NCBI GenBank assembly: GCA_021845965.1
Contig: JAJZUZ010000004.1
Location: 17,362-81,361 of the forward strand
Source: Pseudomonadota bacterium
GTDB lineage: Bacteria > Pseudomonadota > Gammaproteobacteria > Burkholderiales > Burkholderiaceae_C
Length of the DNA stretch: 64,000 bases
Direction of reading: 5' to 3'
This document shows positions 31,502 to 40,777 of this stretch, in pieces; positions within the stretch are counted from its first letter, which is position 1, and every line of letters begins with the position of its first letter. The notes beneath the pieces were generated by a model that made no database searches, was not told where the DNA came from, and saw only the letters and a program-made list of their open reading frames with translations. A program made the position numbers and the translations under genes.

Positions 31502-32713
31502 TCAGGCCTCGGCCAGGAAAGACTTCACCAGCGGCAGCAGCAGGCCCAGCAGCTCGTCGATCTCGGCCTGCGTGATGATCAGCGGCGGCAGCAGACGGAT
31601 GACGTTGTCGGCCGTCACGCTGATCAGCAGGCCGGCTTCAGCCGCGCGATTGATCAGCACGCCGCAGGGCTTGGTCAGCTCGACACCGATCATCAGGCCC
31701 TGGCCGCGCACTTCCTTCACGCCCGGGTGGCTGCCCAGTTCCGCGCGCAGTCGGCCCATCAGGTAGTTGCCCATGGCCTCGGCGTGCTGGAGCAGCCGGT
31801 CTTCTTCCATGATGCGCAGCGTCTCGATGCCCGCACGCATGGCCAGCGGGTTGCCGCCGAAGGTGGTGCCGTGGTTGCCAGGCTGGAAGATGTTGGCGGC
31901 CTTGGGGCCAGCCACCACGGCGCCGATCGGCACACCCGAACCCAGGCCCTTGGCCAGTGCCATCACGTCCGGCACGATGCCGGCCCACTGGTGGGCAAAC
32001 CACTTGCCGGTGCGGCCCATGCCGCTTTGCACCTCGTCGATGCACAGCAGCCAGTCGCGCTGCGTGCACAGTTCGCGCACGGCCCGCAGGTAGTCGGCGC
32101 GCATGGCATTGATGCCGCCTTCGCCCTGGATGGTCTCGAAGAACACCGCCACCACGTTCGGGTTGCCTTCGGTGGCTTTCTTCAGCGCCTCGATGTCATT
32201 CAGCGGCACGCGGATGAAGCCCGGCACCAGCGGGCCGAAGCCCTTCTGGATCTTCTCGTTGCCGGTGGCGCTGAGCGTGGCGATGGAGCGGCCGTGGAAG
32301 GCGCGCTCGTAGACCACGATCTGCGGGTTCTCGATGCCCTTGTCATGGCCGAACTTGCGCGCCAGCTTCAGCACCGCCTCGTTGGCCTCCAGGCCGGTGG
32401 AGCAGAAGAAGACATTGCTCATGCCGGAGAGCTCGACCAGCTTCTGCGCCAGTTGTTCCTGCCCCGGCACATGGTAGTAGTTGCAGCTGTGGATGATCTT
32501 GCTCAGCTGGTCCTGCAGGGCGGGGACCAGCCTGGGGTGGTTGTGGCCCAGTGTGTTGACGGCGATGCCGGCCAGCCCGTCCAGGTAGGGCTTGCCGTTG
32601 ATGTCCCAGACGCGGCAGCCCTGGCCGTGCGACAGCGCAATCGGCACGCGGCCGTAGGTGTTCATCACGTGCGGGGAAGCGGCTTCGACAGGCTTGGCGG
32701 CGGGGGCGTTCAT
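31502..32713 (-). CDS. argD: Acetylornithine aminotransferase
   Basis: A 403-residue class III PLP aminotransferase that makes N-acetylornithine from the semialdehyde (and can act in lysine synthesis). The PLP Lys is in MALAKGLGSGVPIGAVV; other motifs are FFCSTGLEANEAVLKLAR, AFHGRSIATLSATG and LCIDEVQSGMGRTGKWFAHQ. The start is ATG 32713 (NAPAAKPVEA); the open frame beyond it lies in the intergenic region. argF follows. Divergent from the DUF3579 gene across 221 bp. Confidence 0.92.
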   Translation of the reverse strand: MNAPAAKPVEAASPHVMNTYGRVPIALSHGQGCRVWDINGKPYLDGLAGIAVNTLGHNHPRLVPALQDQLSKIIHSCNYYHVPGQEQLAQKLVELSGMSNVFFCSTGLEANEAVLKLARKFGHDKGIENPQIVVYERAFHGRSIATLSATGNEKIQKGFGPLVPGFIRVPLNDIEALKKATEGNPNVVAVFFETIQGEGGINAMRADYLRAVRELCTQRDWLLCIDEVQSGMGRTGKWFAHQWAGIVPDVMALAKGLGSGVPIGAVVAGPKAANIFQPGNHGTTFGGNPLAMRAGIETLRIMEEDRLLQHAEAMGNYLMGRLRAELGSHPGVKEVRGQGLMIGVELTKPCGVLINRAAEAGLLISVTADNVIRLLPPLIITQAEIDELLGLLLPLVKSFLAEA

Positions 32714-32846
32714 GGCTGGACACTCCGGATAGTCACAAAAACAAGGCGGCCCAACGCAGGTTGGGCCGTTGAGGCTTGATTTTAGTGCCAGACCAGCGCA
32801 CGCTCGCAAGCGGCGCACGGCGACGGGGCGCCCGGCGCAGCGCAAG

Positions 32847-32858
32847 TCTTATATAAGA
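32847..32858. promoter_or_regulatory. 12-bp palindrome in the argD / DUF3579 divergent region
   Basis: TCTTATATAAGA is a perfect 12-bp palindrome in an otherwise GC-rich gap, 77 bp before DUF3579 and about 130 bp from argD. It overlaps TACAAT (32859-32864) at its edge and reads as possible -10 material on both strands, so it may be an operator, a promoter core, or both. The regulator is unknown. Confidence 0.45.
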
Positions 32859-32934
32859 TACAATACTGCCACCCCACCGAGACCGGACCTGCCGCTGTAC
32901 CCAGCCCGCGTCCGGCGCCCGAGCCCCTCAACCC

Positions 32935-33225
32935 ATGGTCTCCAACGCCACCAAAGAAGTCTGCATCCTCGGGCGCACCCGAGCGGGCAAGACTTTTCGT
33001 CCCAGCGACTGGGCCGAGCGTCTGGCCGGTGTCATGAGTCAGTTCCGCCCCGGCGGCCCGCAGCCGGGCAGCCACCTGCGTTATTCCCCCTGGTGCATCC
33101 CGACCACGCGCGACGGCGTCAAATGCGTCATCGTGCAGCGCGACCTGCGCGACGCCGAGCCCATGGCCTGGGACTTCTGCATCAACTTCGCCCGCGACAA
33201 CGAACTCGAACTGATCGAGCTGTGA
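32935..33225 (+). CDS. DUF3579 family protein
   Basis: A 96-residue protein of the DUF3579 family, largely confined to betaproteobacteria. Recognisable segments are CILGRTRAGKTFRPSDWAERLAG and RYSPWCIPTTRDGVKCVIV, ending FARDNELELIEL. No function is known to me; there is no signal peptide or membrane segment. It starts at ATG 32935 and ends before a bidirectional terminator shared with rpsT. argD-argF lie divergently upstream. Confidence 0.8.
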   Translation: MVSNATKEVCILGRTRAGKTFRPSDWAERLAGVMSQFRPGGPQPGSHLRYSPWCIPTTRDGVKCVIVQRDLRDAEPMAWDFCINFARDNELELIEL

Positions 33226-33245
33226 GCTGGACTTCTGCAGGCAAC

Positions 33246-33273
33246 AAAAAAGCCGCTCATCGAGCGGCTTTTT
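33246..33273. terminator. Bidirectional terminator between DUF3579 and rpsT
   Basis: An 8-bp stem AGCCGCTC / GAGCGGCT around ATC, with six A before it (counting the stem's first base) and five T after it, so it can terminate both convergent transcripts. Confidence 0.9.
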
Positions 33274-33341
33274 GCTTTGCTGACAGCGCACCCGTTACAA
33301 ACGGCAGACCCTTTTCAGGATCCGTGCGATTTGCCTGAAAT

Positions 33342-33638
33342 TCAGGCGGCGGCCAGGGCCTTGACCTTGGCGGACAGGCGGCTCTTGTCGCGAGCGGCCT
33401 TGTTCTTGTGGAAGATGCCCTTGTCGGCCACGGTGTCCACCACGGCTTGCATCTTGGCAAACAGTTCGGTGGCCTTGGCCTTGTCACCGGTCAGAACGGC
33501 CTTCTCGACGTTCTTCACGGCAGTGCGGTATTTAGAGCGCAGGGACGTGTTGGCTGCGTTCAGCTTGACGTCCTGACGTGCGCGTTTACGGCCCGACGCC
33601 AGGCGCGGGTTCTTTTTCTTCGGCTTTCCAGATGCCAT
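33342..33638 (-). CDS. rpsT: 30S ribosomal protein S20
   Basis: A 98-residue, very basic helical protein: it opens [20 protein letters not shown] and has the typical [23 protein letters not shown] and [19 protein letters not shown]. It binds 16S rRNA early in small-subunit assembly. Start ATG 33638. A TACAAT on the minus strand (33684-33689) is a possible -10. murJ is divergent, the common pairing in betaproteobacteria. Confidence 0.95.
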   Translation of the reverse strand: MASGKPKKKNPRLASGRKRARQDVKLNAANTSLRSKYRTAVKNVEKAVLTGDKAKATELFAKMQAVVDTVADKGIFHKNKAARDKSRLSAKVKALAAA

Positions 33639-33755
33639 ATCAGTAGTTCCTTGTGTCTGTGGATGATGTCAGCAAAGCCGGCTATTGTAGCAGTTTGTAG
33701 CCGTGTGGGTGAGTGGGCACTCCGCAGGGCGGCTGCCCGGCTACACTCGGCCTCG

Positions 33756-35321
33756 ATGAGTCTTTTCAAAGCCGCCTCCACCGTCTCCCTGCTCACCCTG
33801 CTGTCGCGCATCGCCGGCTTGGCGCGCGAACTGCTGATTGCCGCCACCTTTGGTGCCAGTGCCCTGACCGATGCCTTCAATGTCGCCTTCCGCATCCCCA
33901 ACCTGTTCCGCCGCCTGTTTGCCGAGGGCGCCTTCAGCCAGGCCTTTGTGCCAGTGCTGGTGGCGAGCAAGGAGCAGCATGGCGAAGCCCACACCAAGCT
34001 GCTGATCGACCGCGTGGCCACGGTGCTGGCCTGGGTGCTGCTGGGGGTGAGCGTGCTGGGCGTGCTGGCCTCGCCGCTGCTGGTCTGGCTCATGGCCAGC
34101 GGCTTGCGCAGCATGGACACGCGGGGGGCCTTCGATGCCGCCGTGCTGATGACGCGCTGGATGTTCCCCTACATCGCCTGCATGTCACTGGTGGCGCTGG
34201 CGGCTGGTGTGCTCAACACCTGGAAGCGTTACGCGGTGCCGGCGGCCACGCCGGTGTTGCTCAATGTGGCGATGATCCTGGCCGCCTGGCTGGGGGCGCC
34301 CTGGTTCGAGACCGTGGGGCTGCGGCCCATCTATGCGCTGGCCGGCGGTGTGCTGGCCGGCGGGGTGCTGCAGTTGGGCGTGCAGATCCCGGCGCTCAGA
34401 CGCCTGGGGCTCATGCCGTCCATCGGGCTGAGCCGCGCCGCGCTGCGCACGGCCTGGGCCGATCCCGGTACGCAGCGCGTGCTCAGGCTGATGGCGCCGG
34501 CGCTGCTGGGCGTCAGCGTGGCCCAGTTGTCGCTGCTGATCAACACCCAGATTGCCTCCCATCTGGCGCCCGGCAGCGTGAGCTGGCTGAGCTACGCCGA
34601 CCGGCTGATGGAGTTCCCGGTGGCCTTGCTGGGCGTGGCGCTGGGCGTGGTGCTGATGCCGCAGCTGGCGGCGGCCAAGGCGGCGCATGACACGCAACGC
34701 TACTCGGCCATGCTGGACTGGGGGCTGCGCCTCGTCGTGCTGCTCGCGGTACCCTGCGCCGTCGCCTTGCTGACCTTTGCCACGCCACTGGTGGCGGTGC
34801 TCTACCACTACGGCGCCTTCAGCGCGCGCGACGTGCAGATGACGGCGCTGGCACTGATGGGCTGGGGTGCGGGCCTGGTGGGCGTGGTCGCCATCAAGGT
34901 GCTGGCGCCGGGCTATTACGCCAGCCAGGACATCCGCACGCCGGTCCGTATCGCCATCGTGGTGCTGGTCGTGACGCAGCTGCTGAACGTGGTGCTGGTG
35001 CCGCTGTTCCAGCATGCGGCGCTGTCGCTGTCCATCGGCATCGGGGCGCTGTTCAATGCTGCCTGGCTGTTGATCGGGTTGTTGCGCCGCGGCAGTTTCA
35101 GGCCGTTGCCGGGCTGGGGCGTCTTCGGCCTGCAGGTGCTGGCGGCGACGGCCCTGCTGACGATTTTCCTCATGTGGGCCGCCGGTGCGTTCGACTGGGT
35201 GCGCCTGGCCGCCTTGCCGCGCATCGGCTGGCTGGCACTGCTGATCACGGGCGCGGCCGTCATCTACCTCGGGGCGGCCTGGGCAGCCGGCCTGCGCTTC
35301 CGGCAGTTTCTGCGCCGCTGA
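33756..35321 (+). CDS. murJ: Lipid II flippase MurJ
   Basis: A 521-residue MOP-superfamily membrane protein with about 14 hydrophobic segments. The N-terminus LLTLLSRIAGLARELLIAATFGAS and DAFNVAFRIPNLFRRLFAEGAFSQAFVPV are the MurJ (MviN) signature, with the conserved arginines that line the central cavity. It flips lipid II to the outer leaflet for peptidoglycan synthesis. The start is ATG 33756 (MSLFKAAS); the longer open frame upstream is not family sequence. Six bases later the SirB1 gene begins. Confidence 0.92.
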   Translation: MSLFKAASTVSLLTLLSRIAGLARELLIAATFGASALTDAFNVAFRIPNLFRRLFAEGAFSQAFVPVLVASKEQHGEAHTKLLIDRVATVLAWVLLGVSVLGVLASPLLVWLMASGLRSMDTRGAFDAAVLMTRWMFPYIACMSLVALAAGVLNTWKRYAVPAATPVLLNVAMILAAWLGAPWFETVGLRPIYALAGGVLAGGVLQLGVQIPALRRLGLMPSIGLSRAALRTAWADPGTQRVLRLMAPALLGVSVAQLSLLINTQIASHLAPGSVSWLSYADRLMEFPVALLGVALGVVLMPQLAAAKAAHDTQRYSAMLDWGLRLVVLLAVPCAVALLTFATPLVAVLYHYGAFSARDVQMTALALMGWGAGLVGVVAIKVLAPGYYASQDIRTPVRIAIVVLVVTQLLNVVLVPLFQHAALSLSIGIGALFNAAWLLIGLLRRGSFRPLPGWGVFGLQVLAATALLTIFLMWAAGAFDWVRLAALPRIGWLALLITGAAVIYLGAAWAAGLRFRQFLRR

Positions 35322-35326
35322 CAACC

Positions 35327-36178
35327 ATGCACCTGTCCTTCGCCGTCCCGACGCCGCTGGACTACTTCAAGTCCCTGGTCCAGAGCGACGCGCAGCTTCA
35401 TCTGCTGGAGACCGCAGCCAGCCTGGGGCAGGACGACTATCCGCAGCTGGACGTGCAGCAGGTGCTGGCCGAGGCCGATGCACTGCTGGCCCGCCTGCGC
35501 CAGCGCCTGCCGGCCGATGCCCCGGCCATGCACCGGCTGCGCCTGCTCAACCACTTCTTCTTTCACGAGCTGCATTTCGGCGGCAACCTGAATCATTACT
35601 ACGACCCGGACAACAGCTACCTGCACAAGGTATTGGAGCGCCGGCGCGGCATACCGGTCTCGCTGGCCGTGCTCTGGTTGGAACTGGCGCAGGGTGTGGG
35701 CCTGGCGGCGCACGGCGTGGGTTTCCCGGGGCATTTCATGGTCAAGGTGAACCTGCCGCATGCGCAGGTGGTGATTGACCCCTTCAGCGGCCAGTCGCTC
35801 AGCCGTGAAGAATTGCTCACGCGCCTGGAGAGCTGGCGCGGCAACCATGGTGTGGACGCGGACGATGACCTGTCGCTGGCGCATTACCTGCGGGCCACGC
35901 CGGCGCGGGAGATCGTGGCACGCATGCTGCGCAACCTGAAGGAGATCCACCGCTCGCAGCGCGACTGGCGCCGCCTGGTGGCGGTGGAAGACCGGCTGCT
36001 GGTGCTGCTGCCGCAGGCCTGGGGCGAGTACCGCGACCGAGGGCTGGCACTGGCCGAGCTGGGCCGGCCCGGCCCTGCGGTGGCCGACCTGCAGATCTAT
36101 CTGGCGCAGGCGGCGGACGATGAGGACGTCGGGCGCATCGCTGAGCGCGTGGCCGAGCTGCGCCGCGCGCTGGGATGA
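35327..36178 (+). CDS. SirB1 family transglutaminase-like/TPR protein
   Basis: A 283-residue protein. The N-terminal SirB1/transglutaminase-like domain has HFFFHELHFGGNLNHYYDPDNSYLHKVLERRRGIPVSLAVLW and AHGVGFPGHFMVKV, as in SirB1 (YchA). The classic catalytic Cys position is not occupied in the RGIPVSLAVLW segment, so it is probably not an active protease. The C-terminal 70 residues form helical repeats (DWRRLVAVEDRLLVLLP, RDRGLALAELGRPGPAVADL). Function unknown; it follows murJ by six bases. Confidence 0.75.
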   Translation: MHLSFAVPTPLDYFKSLVQSDAQLHLLETAASLGQDDYPQLDVQQVLAEADALLARLRQRLPADAPAMHRLRLLNHFFFHELHFGGNLNHYYDPDNSYLHKVLERRRGIPVSLAVLWLELAQGVGLAAHGVGFPGHFMVKVNLPHAQVVIDPFSGQSLSREELLTRLESWRGNHGVDADDDLSLAHYLRATPAREIVARMLRNLKEIHRSQRDWRRLVAVEDRLLVLLPQAWGEYRDRGLALAELGRPGPAVADLQIYLAQAADDEDVGRIAERVAELRRALG

Positions 36179-36191
36179 AACCCGGCGGGTT

Positions 36192-37223
36192 TCAGCACTT
36201 GACCAGTTTCAGGAAGGACGGAATCGGTGGCGGCTCTTCGGCCAGCGGGGCCGGACCCGATACGGGGCCGGCCGCGGCGGCGCCACGCAGCGAGCCGTTG
36301 GCGCTGACCCGGTCGAGCACGCGCGGGTTGTTGACGCGCGTGACGGTCGGCACCGGGCGCGAGGCCAGCACGCGCGCACCCGCGGGCGAGGCCGCTGGCG
36401 CAGGGGCCGCGGCCGGCTTGGCCAGCACAGCGGTAGCCGGGGCGCTGTGCAGCGGCCGCTGGACGGCGGGCGTGTTGGAGGCGGCGAGGATGCGGCTGGG
36501 GATCGCGGCCGGCGCGAGCGGCGGGGCGGACCGCACGCCCGCGGCACCATGCGGGGTGCTTGGCGGGTGCAGCGTGACCGCGGAGGCGGGCGCCACGGCC
36601 AGTTGGGGCTTGAGCCAGTCCAGGATGGGCTGCCACTGGCGCAGGTCGGTGGCAACGCGCTCGGTCGGCAGGTCAAACAGCGTCATGCCGCGTTCCAGGC
36701 ATTGCACATAGGTCTGGGTTTCGCGCAGCACGCCCAGGAAGGGCAGGCCCAGGCCCGCAGCCCAGTCCTGCATCACCTGCGGGGCGCGCGTGCGCACGTC
36801 CAGACGCATGCCGATGCAGGCCACCTTGCAGCGACCGGTGGCCACACGGGGCAGGGCCATGAGCTCGGCGTGGCAGTCGGCGGCGGATTCGCGGTCAAAG
36901 GCCGAGCCGCAGACGGGCATGAGGATGATGTCGGCAAACATGACCATGCGCGCCAGGTCGAAGCCGTGCAGGCCGCCGGGGGTGTCGAGCACCACATGCG
37001 TGATGCCCACCGGCACGCGCAGGATGTTCTGATCGACGTTCCAGGGGGCGATGGCGGGCAGGGACTCGTTGCGCTTGCGCAGCCAGGAGCGGGTGGACTG
37101 CTGGCGGTCCACGTCACCGAGCATGACCGCATGGCCTTGATGGGCGCACCAGGCCGCCAGGTGGGCAGCGAGCGTGCTCTTGCCACTTCCTCCCTTGCGA
37201 TTGACCACGGCGATCACCGGCAT
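36192..37223 (-). CDS. Orphan ParA-family ATPase with Ala/Pro-rich tail
   Basis: A 343-residue protein. Residues 1-210 are a ParA/MinD-type ATPase: deviant Walker A VNRKGGSGKSTLAAHLAAWC, Walker A' LGDVDRQQSTRSWL, Walker B HVVLDTPGGLHGFDL. Residues 215-343 form a long Ala/Pro-rich, low-complexity tail ending PIPSFLKLVKC. No parB gene or parS site is adjacent, so it may position some other cargo (chemotaxis clusters, carboxysome-like bodies, polar structures are known clients of such orphans). ATG 37223 with AGGAG upstream. Confidence 0.7.
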   Translation of the reverse strand: MPVIAVVNRKGGSGKSTLAAHLAAWCAHQGHAVMLGDVDRQQSTRSWLRKRNESLPAIAPWNVDQNILRVPVGITHVVLDTPGGLHGFDLARMVMFADIILMPVCGSAFDRESAADCHAELMALPRVATGRCKVACIGMRLDVRTRAPQVMQDWAAGLGLPFLGVLRETQTYVQCLERGMTLFDLPTERVATDLRQWQPILDWLKPQLAVAPASAVTLHPPSTPHGAAGVRSAPPLAPAAIPSRILAASNTPAVQRPLHSAPATAVLAKPAAAPAPAASPAGARVLASRPVPTVTRVNNPRVLDRVSANGSLRGAAAAGPVSGPAPLAEEPPPIPSFLKLVKC

Positions 37224-37257
37224 GAATGCTCCTGGCGTTGACGTTTACCAAAGTTTG

Positions 37258-37275
37258 CAGTTTGACCGGAAACTG
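37258..37275. promoter_or_regulatory. Inverted repeat upstream of the ParA gene
   Basis: CAGTTT-GACCGG-AAACTG lies 35-52 bp before the orphan ParA start and could be an operator. The rest of 37224-37357 is somewhat AT-rich and holds no clear terminator for the MFS gene that ends at 37358. Confidence 0.35.
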
Positions 37276-37357
37276 TCTGAAAGTCCAGCATTTGCCGGTT
37301 CCCTCAGCTAGTGATTCTGTAGCGAAAAGCAACAGTTTTTCACGCGGGCGTGCGTTT

Positions 37358-38551
37358 TCAGGGGCGCTGGCCCGCGCGATGGCGATGGCGGATCAGCAGC
37401 ACCAGCGCCACCAGGCCGATGAGGGCGCCGCAGGCAAAGGTCCAGGGCGCGCCCCAGCGGTCCCACAGCAGACCGGCGAGGGCGCTGGCCAGCAGCATGG
37501 CGATGCCCGTGACGAGGTTGAACACGCCGAACGCCGTGCCGCGCAGGTCCACCGGGGCGGTGTCGGCCACCATGGTGGCCAGCAGGCCCTGCGTCATGGC
37601 CATGTGCAGGCCCCACAGCACCACGCCGCTCCAGACGGCGAGGCCACGGTCGCTCCAGGCCAGCAGCACATCGGCGCCGATCAGCAGCAGCAGGCCCCAG
37701 GCCAGCAGCCGGCGGTGGTCCGTGGCGTCGGCCAGCTTGCCGAAGGGGTAGGCACCCAGGGCATAGATCAGGTTCATGACGATGAGCACCAGTGGCACCC
37801 ACGCCAGTGGCAGACCGCCTTGCTGGACGCGCAGCACGAGAAAGGCCTCGGAAAAGCGCGCCAGGGTGAAGACCGCGCCCACGCCCACCACCCACCAGTA
37901 GGCAGGCGGCAGGCGGCGCAGGTTCTCGCGCCGGATCGGGTTGGTGCGCGGGGCGTCCGCCGCGCGCTCGGGCTCCCGCACCCCCAGCACCAGCAAGGTC
38001 ACGCAGAGGAAGGCCGGAATCACCGCGATCCAGAACACGGCATGGAAATCGTTGGCCCACAGCAGCATCAGCGCCATGGCCAGCAGCGGGCCGAGGAAAG
38101 CGCCCACCGTGTCCAGGCTCTGGCGCAGGCCGAAGGCGGCGCCCCGCAATGCCGGTGGGGCGATGTCAGCCACCAGGGCGTCGCGCGGGGCACCGCGGAT
38201 GCCCTTGCCCACCCGGTCCAGCAGACGGGCCACAACCACCGGCTCGACCGAGGTGGCCAGCGCGAACAGGGGTTTGGAAAAGGCACCCAGGCTATAGCCC
38301 AGTACCGCCAGCGGCTTGCGTTTCCCCCACCAGTCGCTGAGGGCCCCGGAAAACACCTTGACGATCAGCGCCGTGGCCTCGGCCGCCCCTTCCAGCAGGC
38401 CCACCACCAGCATGCTGGCGCCCAGGCCGGTAACCAGGAAGACGGGCAGCAGGCTGTGGATCAGCTCGGACGAGACGTCCATCAGCAGGCTGACGAAGCC
38501 CAGCGCCCAGATGCTGCCGGGCAGGCGCGGGGTGGGCTGGTTCGGCGTCAT
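37358..38551 (-). CDS. MFS transporter
   Basis: A 397-residue major facilitator protein with about 12 membrane segments. A-loop type motif GALSDWWGKRKPLAVLGYSLGAF sits after TM2, and DRVGKGIRGAPRDALVADI is a segment seen in a group of uncharacterised MFS proteins of proteobacteria. The substrate is unknown. Start ATG 38551 (TPNQPTPRLPGS). It lies 19 bp after purM on the same strand. Confidence 0.78.
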   Translation of the reverse strand: MTPNQPTPRLPGSIWALGFVSLLMDVSSELIHSLLPVFLVTGLGASMLVVGLLEGAAEATALIVKVFSGALSDWWGKRKPLAVLGYSLGAFSKPLFALATSVEPVVVARLLDRVGKGIRGAPRDALVADIAPPALRGAAFGLRQSLDTVGAFLGPLLAMALMLLWANDFHAVFWIAVIPAFLCVTLLVLGVREPERAADAPRTNPIRRENLRRLPPAYWWVVGVGAVFTLARFSEAFLVLRVQQGGLPLAWVPLVLIVMNLIYALGAYPFGKLADATDHRRLLAWGLLLLIGADVLLAWSDRGLAVWSGVVLWGLHMAMTQGLLATMVADTAPVDLRGTAFGVFNLVTGIAMLLASALAGLLWDRWGAPWTFACGALIGLVALVLLIRHRHRAGQRP

Positions 38552-38570
38552 AGCCGGGCCCGCCCGCAGG

Positions 38571-39614
38571 TCAGGCGACGACGACCGGGGCGCCGTTGCC
38601 GCGCGCGGCGATCACGCCAATTTCGTACACCTGCTCACCCAGGCCGCGCAGCGTCTGGGCGGTGGCGGCGGCGTGGGCGGCATCGATGACCACCACCATG
38701 CCGATGCCGTTGTTGAAGGTGCGGTTCATTTCGAAGTCGTCGATGCCGGCGGTCTGCTGCAGCCAGGCGAAGAGTTCGGTCTGCGGCCAGCTGCCCTTTT
38801 TCAGATGGGCGGCCGTGCCTTCAGGCAGCACACGCGGGATGTTCTCCAGCAGGCCGCCGCCGGTGATGTGGGCCAGGGCCTTGATCGGGTGCTGCGCCAG
38901 CGCGGCCAGCACGTTCTTCACGTACAGGCGGGTCGGTTCCATGATGGCCTGCCGGAAGGGCTTGCCGTCCAGCGTGGCCGGGGCAGAGGCACCGGCGCGC
39001 TCGATGCACTTGCGCACCAGCGAGAAGCCGTTGGAATGCACGCCGCTGGAGGCCAGGCCCAGCACCACGTCGCCCGGCTTCACGTTCTGGCCGGTCAGCA
39101 CCTTGGATTTCTCCACAGCGCCGACGCAGAAGCCCGCCAGGTCGTATTCGCCGGCTGGGTACATGCCCGGCATCTCGGCCGTCTCGCCGCCGATCAGGGC
39201 GCAGCCGGACAGCTCACAGCCTTTGGCGATGCCGCCCACGACTGCCGCCGCCGTGTCCACGTGCAGCTTGCCGCAGGCGAAGTAGTCGAGGAAGAACAGG
39301 GGCTCGGCGCCCTGCACCAGCACGTCGTTGACGCTCATGGCCACCAGGTCGATGCCCACGGTGTCGTGCATGTTCCACTCGAAGGCCAGCTTGAGCTTGG
39401 TGCCCACGCCGTCGGTGCCGGAGACCAGCACGGGTTCCTGGTAGCGCTTGGGTACCTCGAATAGGGCACCGAAGCCGCCGATGCCGGCCAGCACGCCTTC
39501 GCGCATGGTCTTCTTGGCCAGCGGCTTGATGCGCTCGACCAGCGCGTCGCCGGCGTCGATGTCGACACCGGCGTCTTTGTAGGACAGGGGAGTGGAGGAG
39601 TTGGAGGTGCTCAT
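38571..39614 (-). CDS. purM: Phosphoribosylformylglycinamidine cyclo-ligase
   Basis: A 347-residue AIR synthetase that closes the imidazole ring in purine synthesis, using ATP. Motifs: [21 protein letters not shown] at the N-terminus, [41 protein letters not shown] and [20 protein letters not shown] 39614. It is divergent from the AI-2E-type gene; in many betaproteobacteria the purM-perM-hda neighbourhood is conserved, as here. Confidence 0.95.
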   Translation of the reverse strand: MSTSNSSTPLSYKDAGVDIDAGDALVERIKPLAKKTMREGVLAGIGGFGALFEVPKRYQEPVLVSGTDGVGTKLKLAFEWNMHDTVGIDLVAMSVNDVLVQGAEPLFFLDYFACGKLHVDTAAAVVGGIAKGCELSGCALIGGETAEMPGMYPAGEYDLAGFCVGAVEKSKVLTGQNVKPGDVVLGLASSGVHSNGFSLVRKCIERAGASAPATLDGKPFRQAIMEPTRLYVKNVLAALAQHPIKALAHITGGGLLENIPRVLPEGTAAHLKKGSWPQTELFAWLQQTAGIDDFEMNRTFNNGIGMVVVIDAAHAAATAQTLRGLGEQVYEIGVIAARGNGAPVVVA

Positions 39615-39694
39615 GGGGTGGTGCGGTCGGCGGCAGGGCCGGGGCCGATAGAATTTGGCCTGATTTTAAGGGCTGACCCCGGCCCGCTTCCCTC

Positions 39695-40777
39695 ATGCCC
39701 CTGACCACCGCCCAAAAACGTGCCCTGGCCTGGAGTGCCGTGGCCGCCGCCCTGGCCTGTGCGCTCTGGCTGCTAGCGCCGGTGCTGACGCCCTTCATCG
39801 TCGCCGCCGTGCTCGCGTATGCGCTGACACCGCTGGTGAACCGGCTCGACGCCCTGGCGGGCGGACGCGTGCCGCGCGTGGTGGCCGTGCTGCTGGTCGA
39901 ACTGCTCTTCGTGCTGGCCGTGCTGGGCCTGCTGCTGCTGCTGGTGCCGGTGGTGGCGCACGAGTGGCCGCGCCTGCGCGAGCAGGTGCCGGCCATGCTG
40001 GATCGCCTCAACACCAGCGTGCAACCGCTGCTGGCGCAATGGGGGATCGAGGTGGCGCTGGATCTGGAGGGCCTCAAGCCGGTGCTGATGAAGTACCTGA
40101 ACGCCAATCTGGAAGATGGCATGGGCTCGCTGCTGGCCTCGCTCAAGATCGGTGGCAGCGTGGCGTTGACCCTGCTCGGCAATCTGATCCTGATCCCGGT
40201 GGCGCTGTTCTACCTGCTGATGGACTGGCAGCACCTTGTGCAGCGCGTGGTGGATCTGGTGCCGCGGCGCCTGCGCGCCAGCTATGACAGTTTCATGGCC
40301 GAGGCCGACGGCGTGCTGGGCCAGTACCTGCGCGGGCAGATGCTGGTGATGCTGATCCTGGCGGCCTACTACAGCGTGGGCCTGAGCCTGTTCGGCCTGG
40401 ACCTGGCCCTGCCCATCGGCATCTTTACCGGGCTGGCCATTTTCGTGCCCTATGTCGGTTTCGGCCTCGGGCTGGTGCTGGCGGCGCTGGCCGGCCTGCT
40501 GGAGTTCACCGGTGCCGGCGGGCCGACCCGCGTGGTGCTGATGCTGGCCGTGGTCTACGGCCTGGGCCAGCTGATGGAGAGCCTGTACCTGACGCCCCGC
40601 CTGCTGGGCGAGCGCATCGGCCTGCATCCGCTGGCGGTGATCTTCGCCCTGCTGGCGTTTGGCCAGTTGTTCGGCTTTGTCGGCATCCTGGTCGCCCTGC
40701 CGGCCAGCGCCGTGCTGCTGGTGGCGGCGCGGCGCATGCGGCAGAGCTATCTGCAAAGCAGCTTGTACCGGGGATGA
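39695..40777 (+). CDS. AI-2E family transporter / PerM-like permease
   Basis: A 360-residue integral membrane protein with about seven hydrophobic segments and a soluble-looking stretch around residues 90-150, the layout of the AI-2E exporter/PerM family. FIVAAVLAYALTPLVNRLD and GIFTGLAIFVPYVGFGLGLVLAALAGLLEF are typical segments. Actual substrates are unknown for most members. ATG 39695; the stop overlaps the hda ATG (ATGA), so expression is coupled. Divergent from purM, 80 bp away. Confidence 0.8.
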   Translation: MPLTTAQKRALAWSAVAAALACALWLLAPVLTPFIVAAVLAYALTPLVNRLDALAGGRVPRVVAVLLVELLFVLAVLGLLLLLVPVVAHEWPRLREQVPAMLDRLNTSVQPLLAQWGIEVALDLEGLKPVLMKYLNANLEDGMGSLLASLKIGGSVALTLLGNLILIPVALFYLLMDWQHLVQRVVDLVPRRLRASYDSFMAEADGVLGQYLRGQMLVMLILAAYYSVGLSLFGLDLALPIGIFTGLAIFVPYVGFGLGLVLAALAGLLEFTGAGGPTRVVLMLAVVYGLGQLMESLYLTPRLLGERIGLHPLAVIFALLAFGQLFGFVGILVALPASAVLLVAARRMRQSYLQSSLYRG

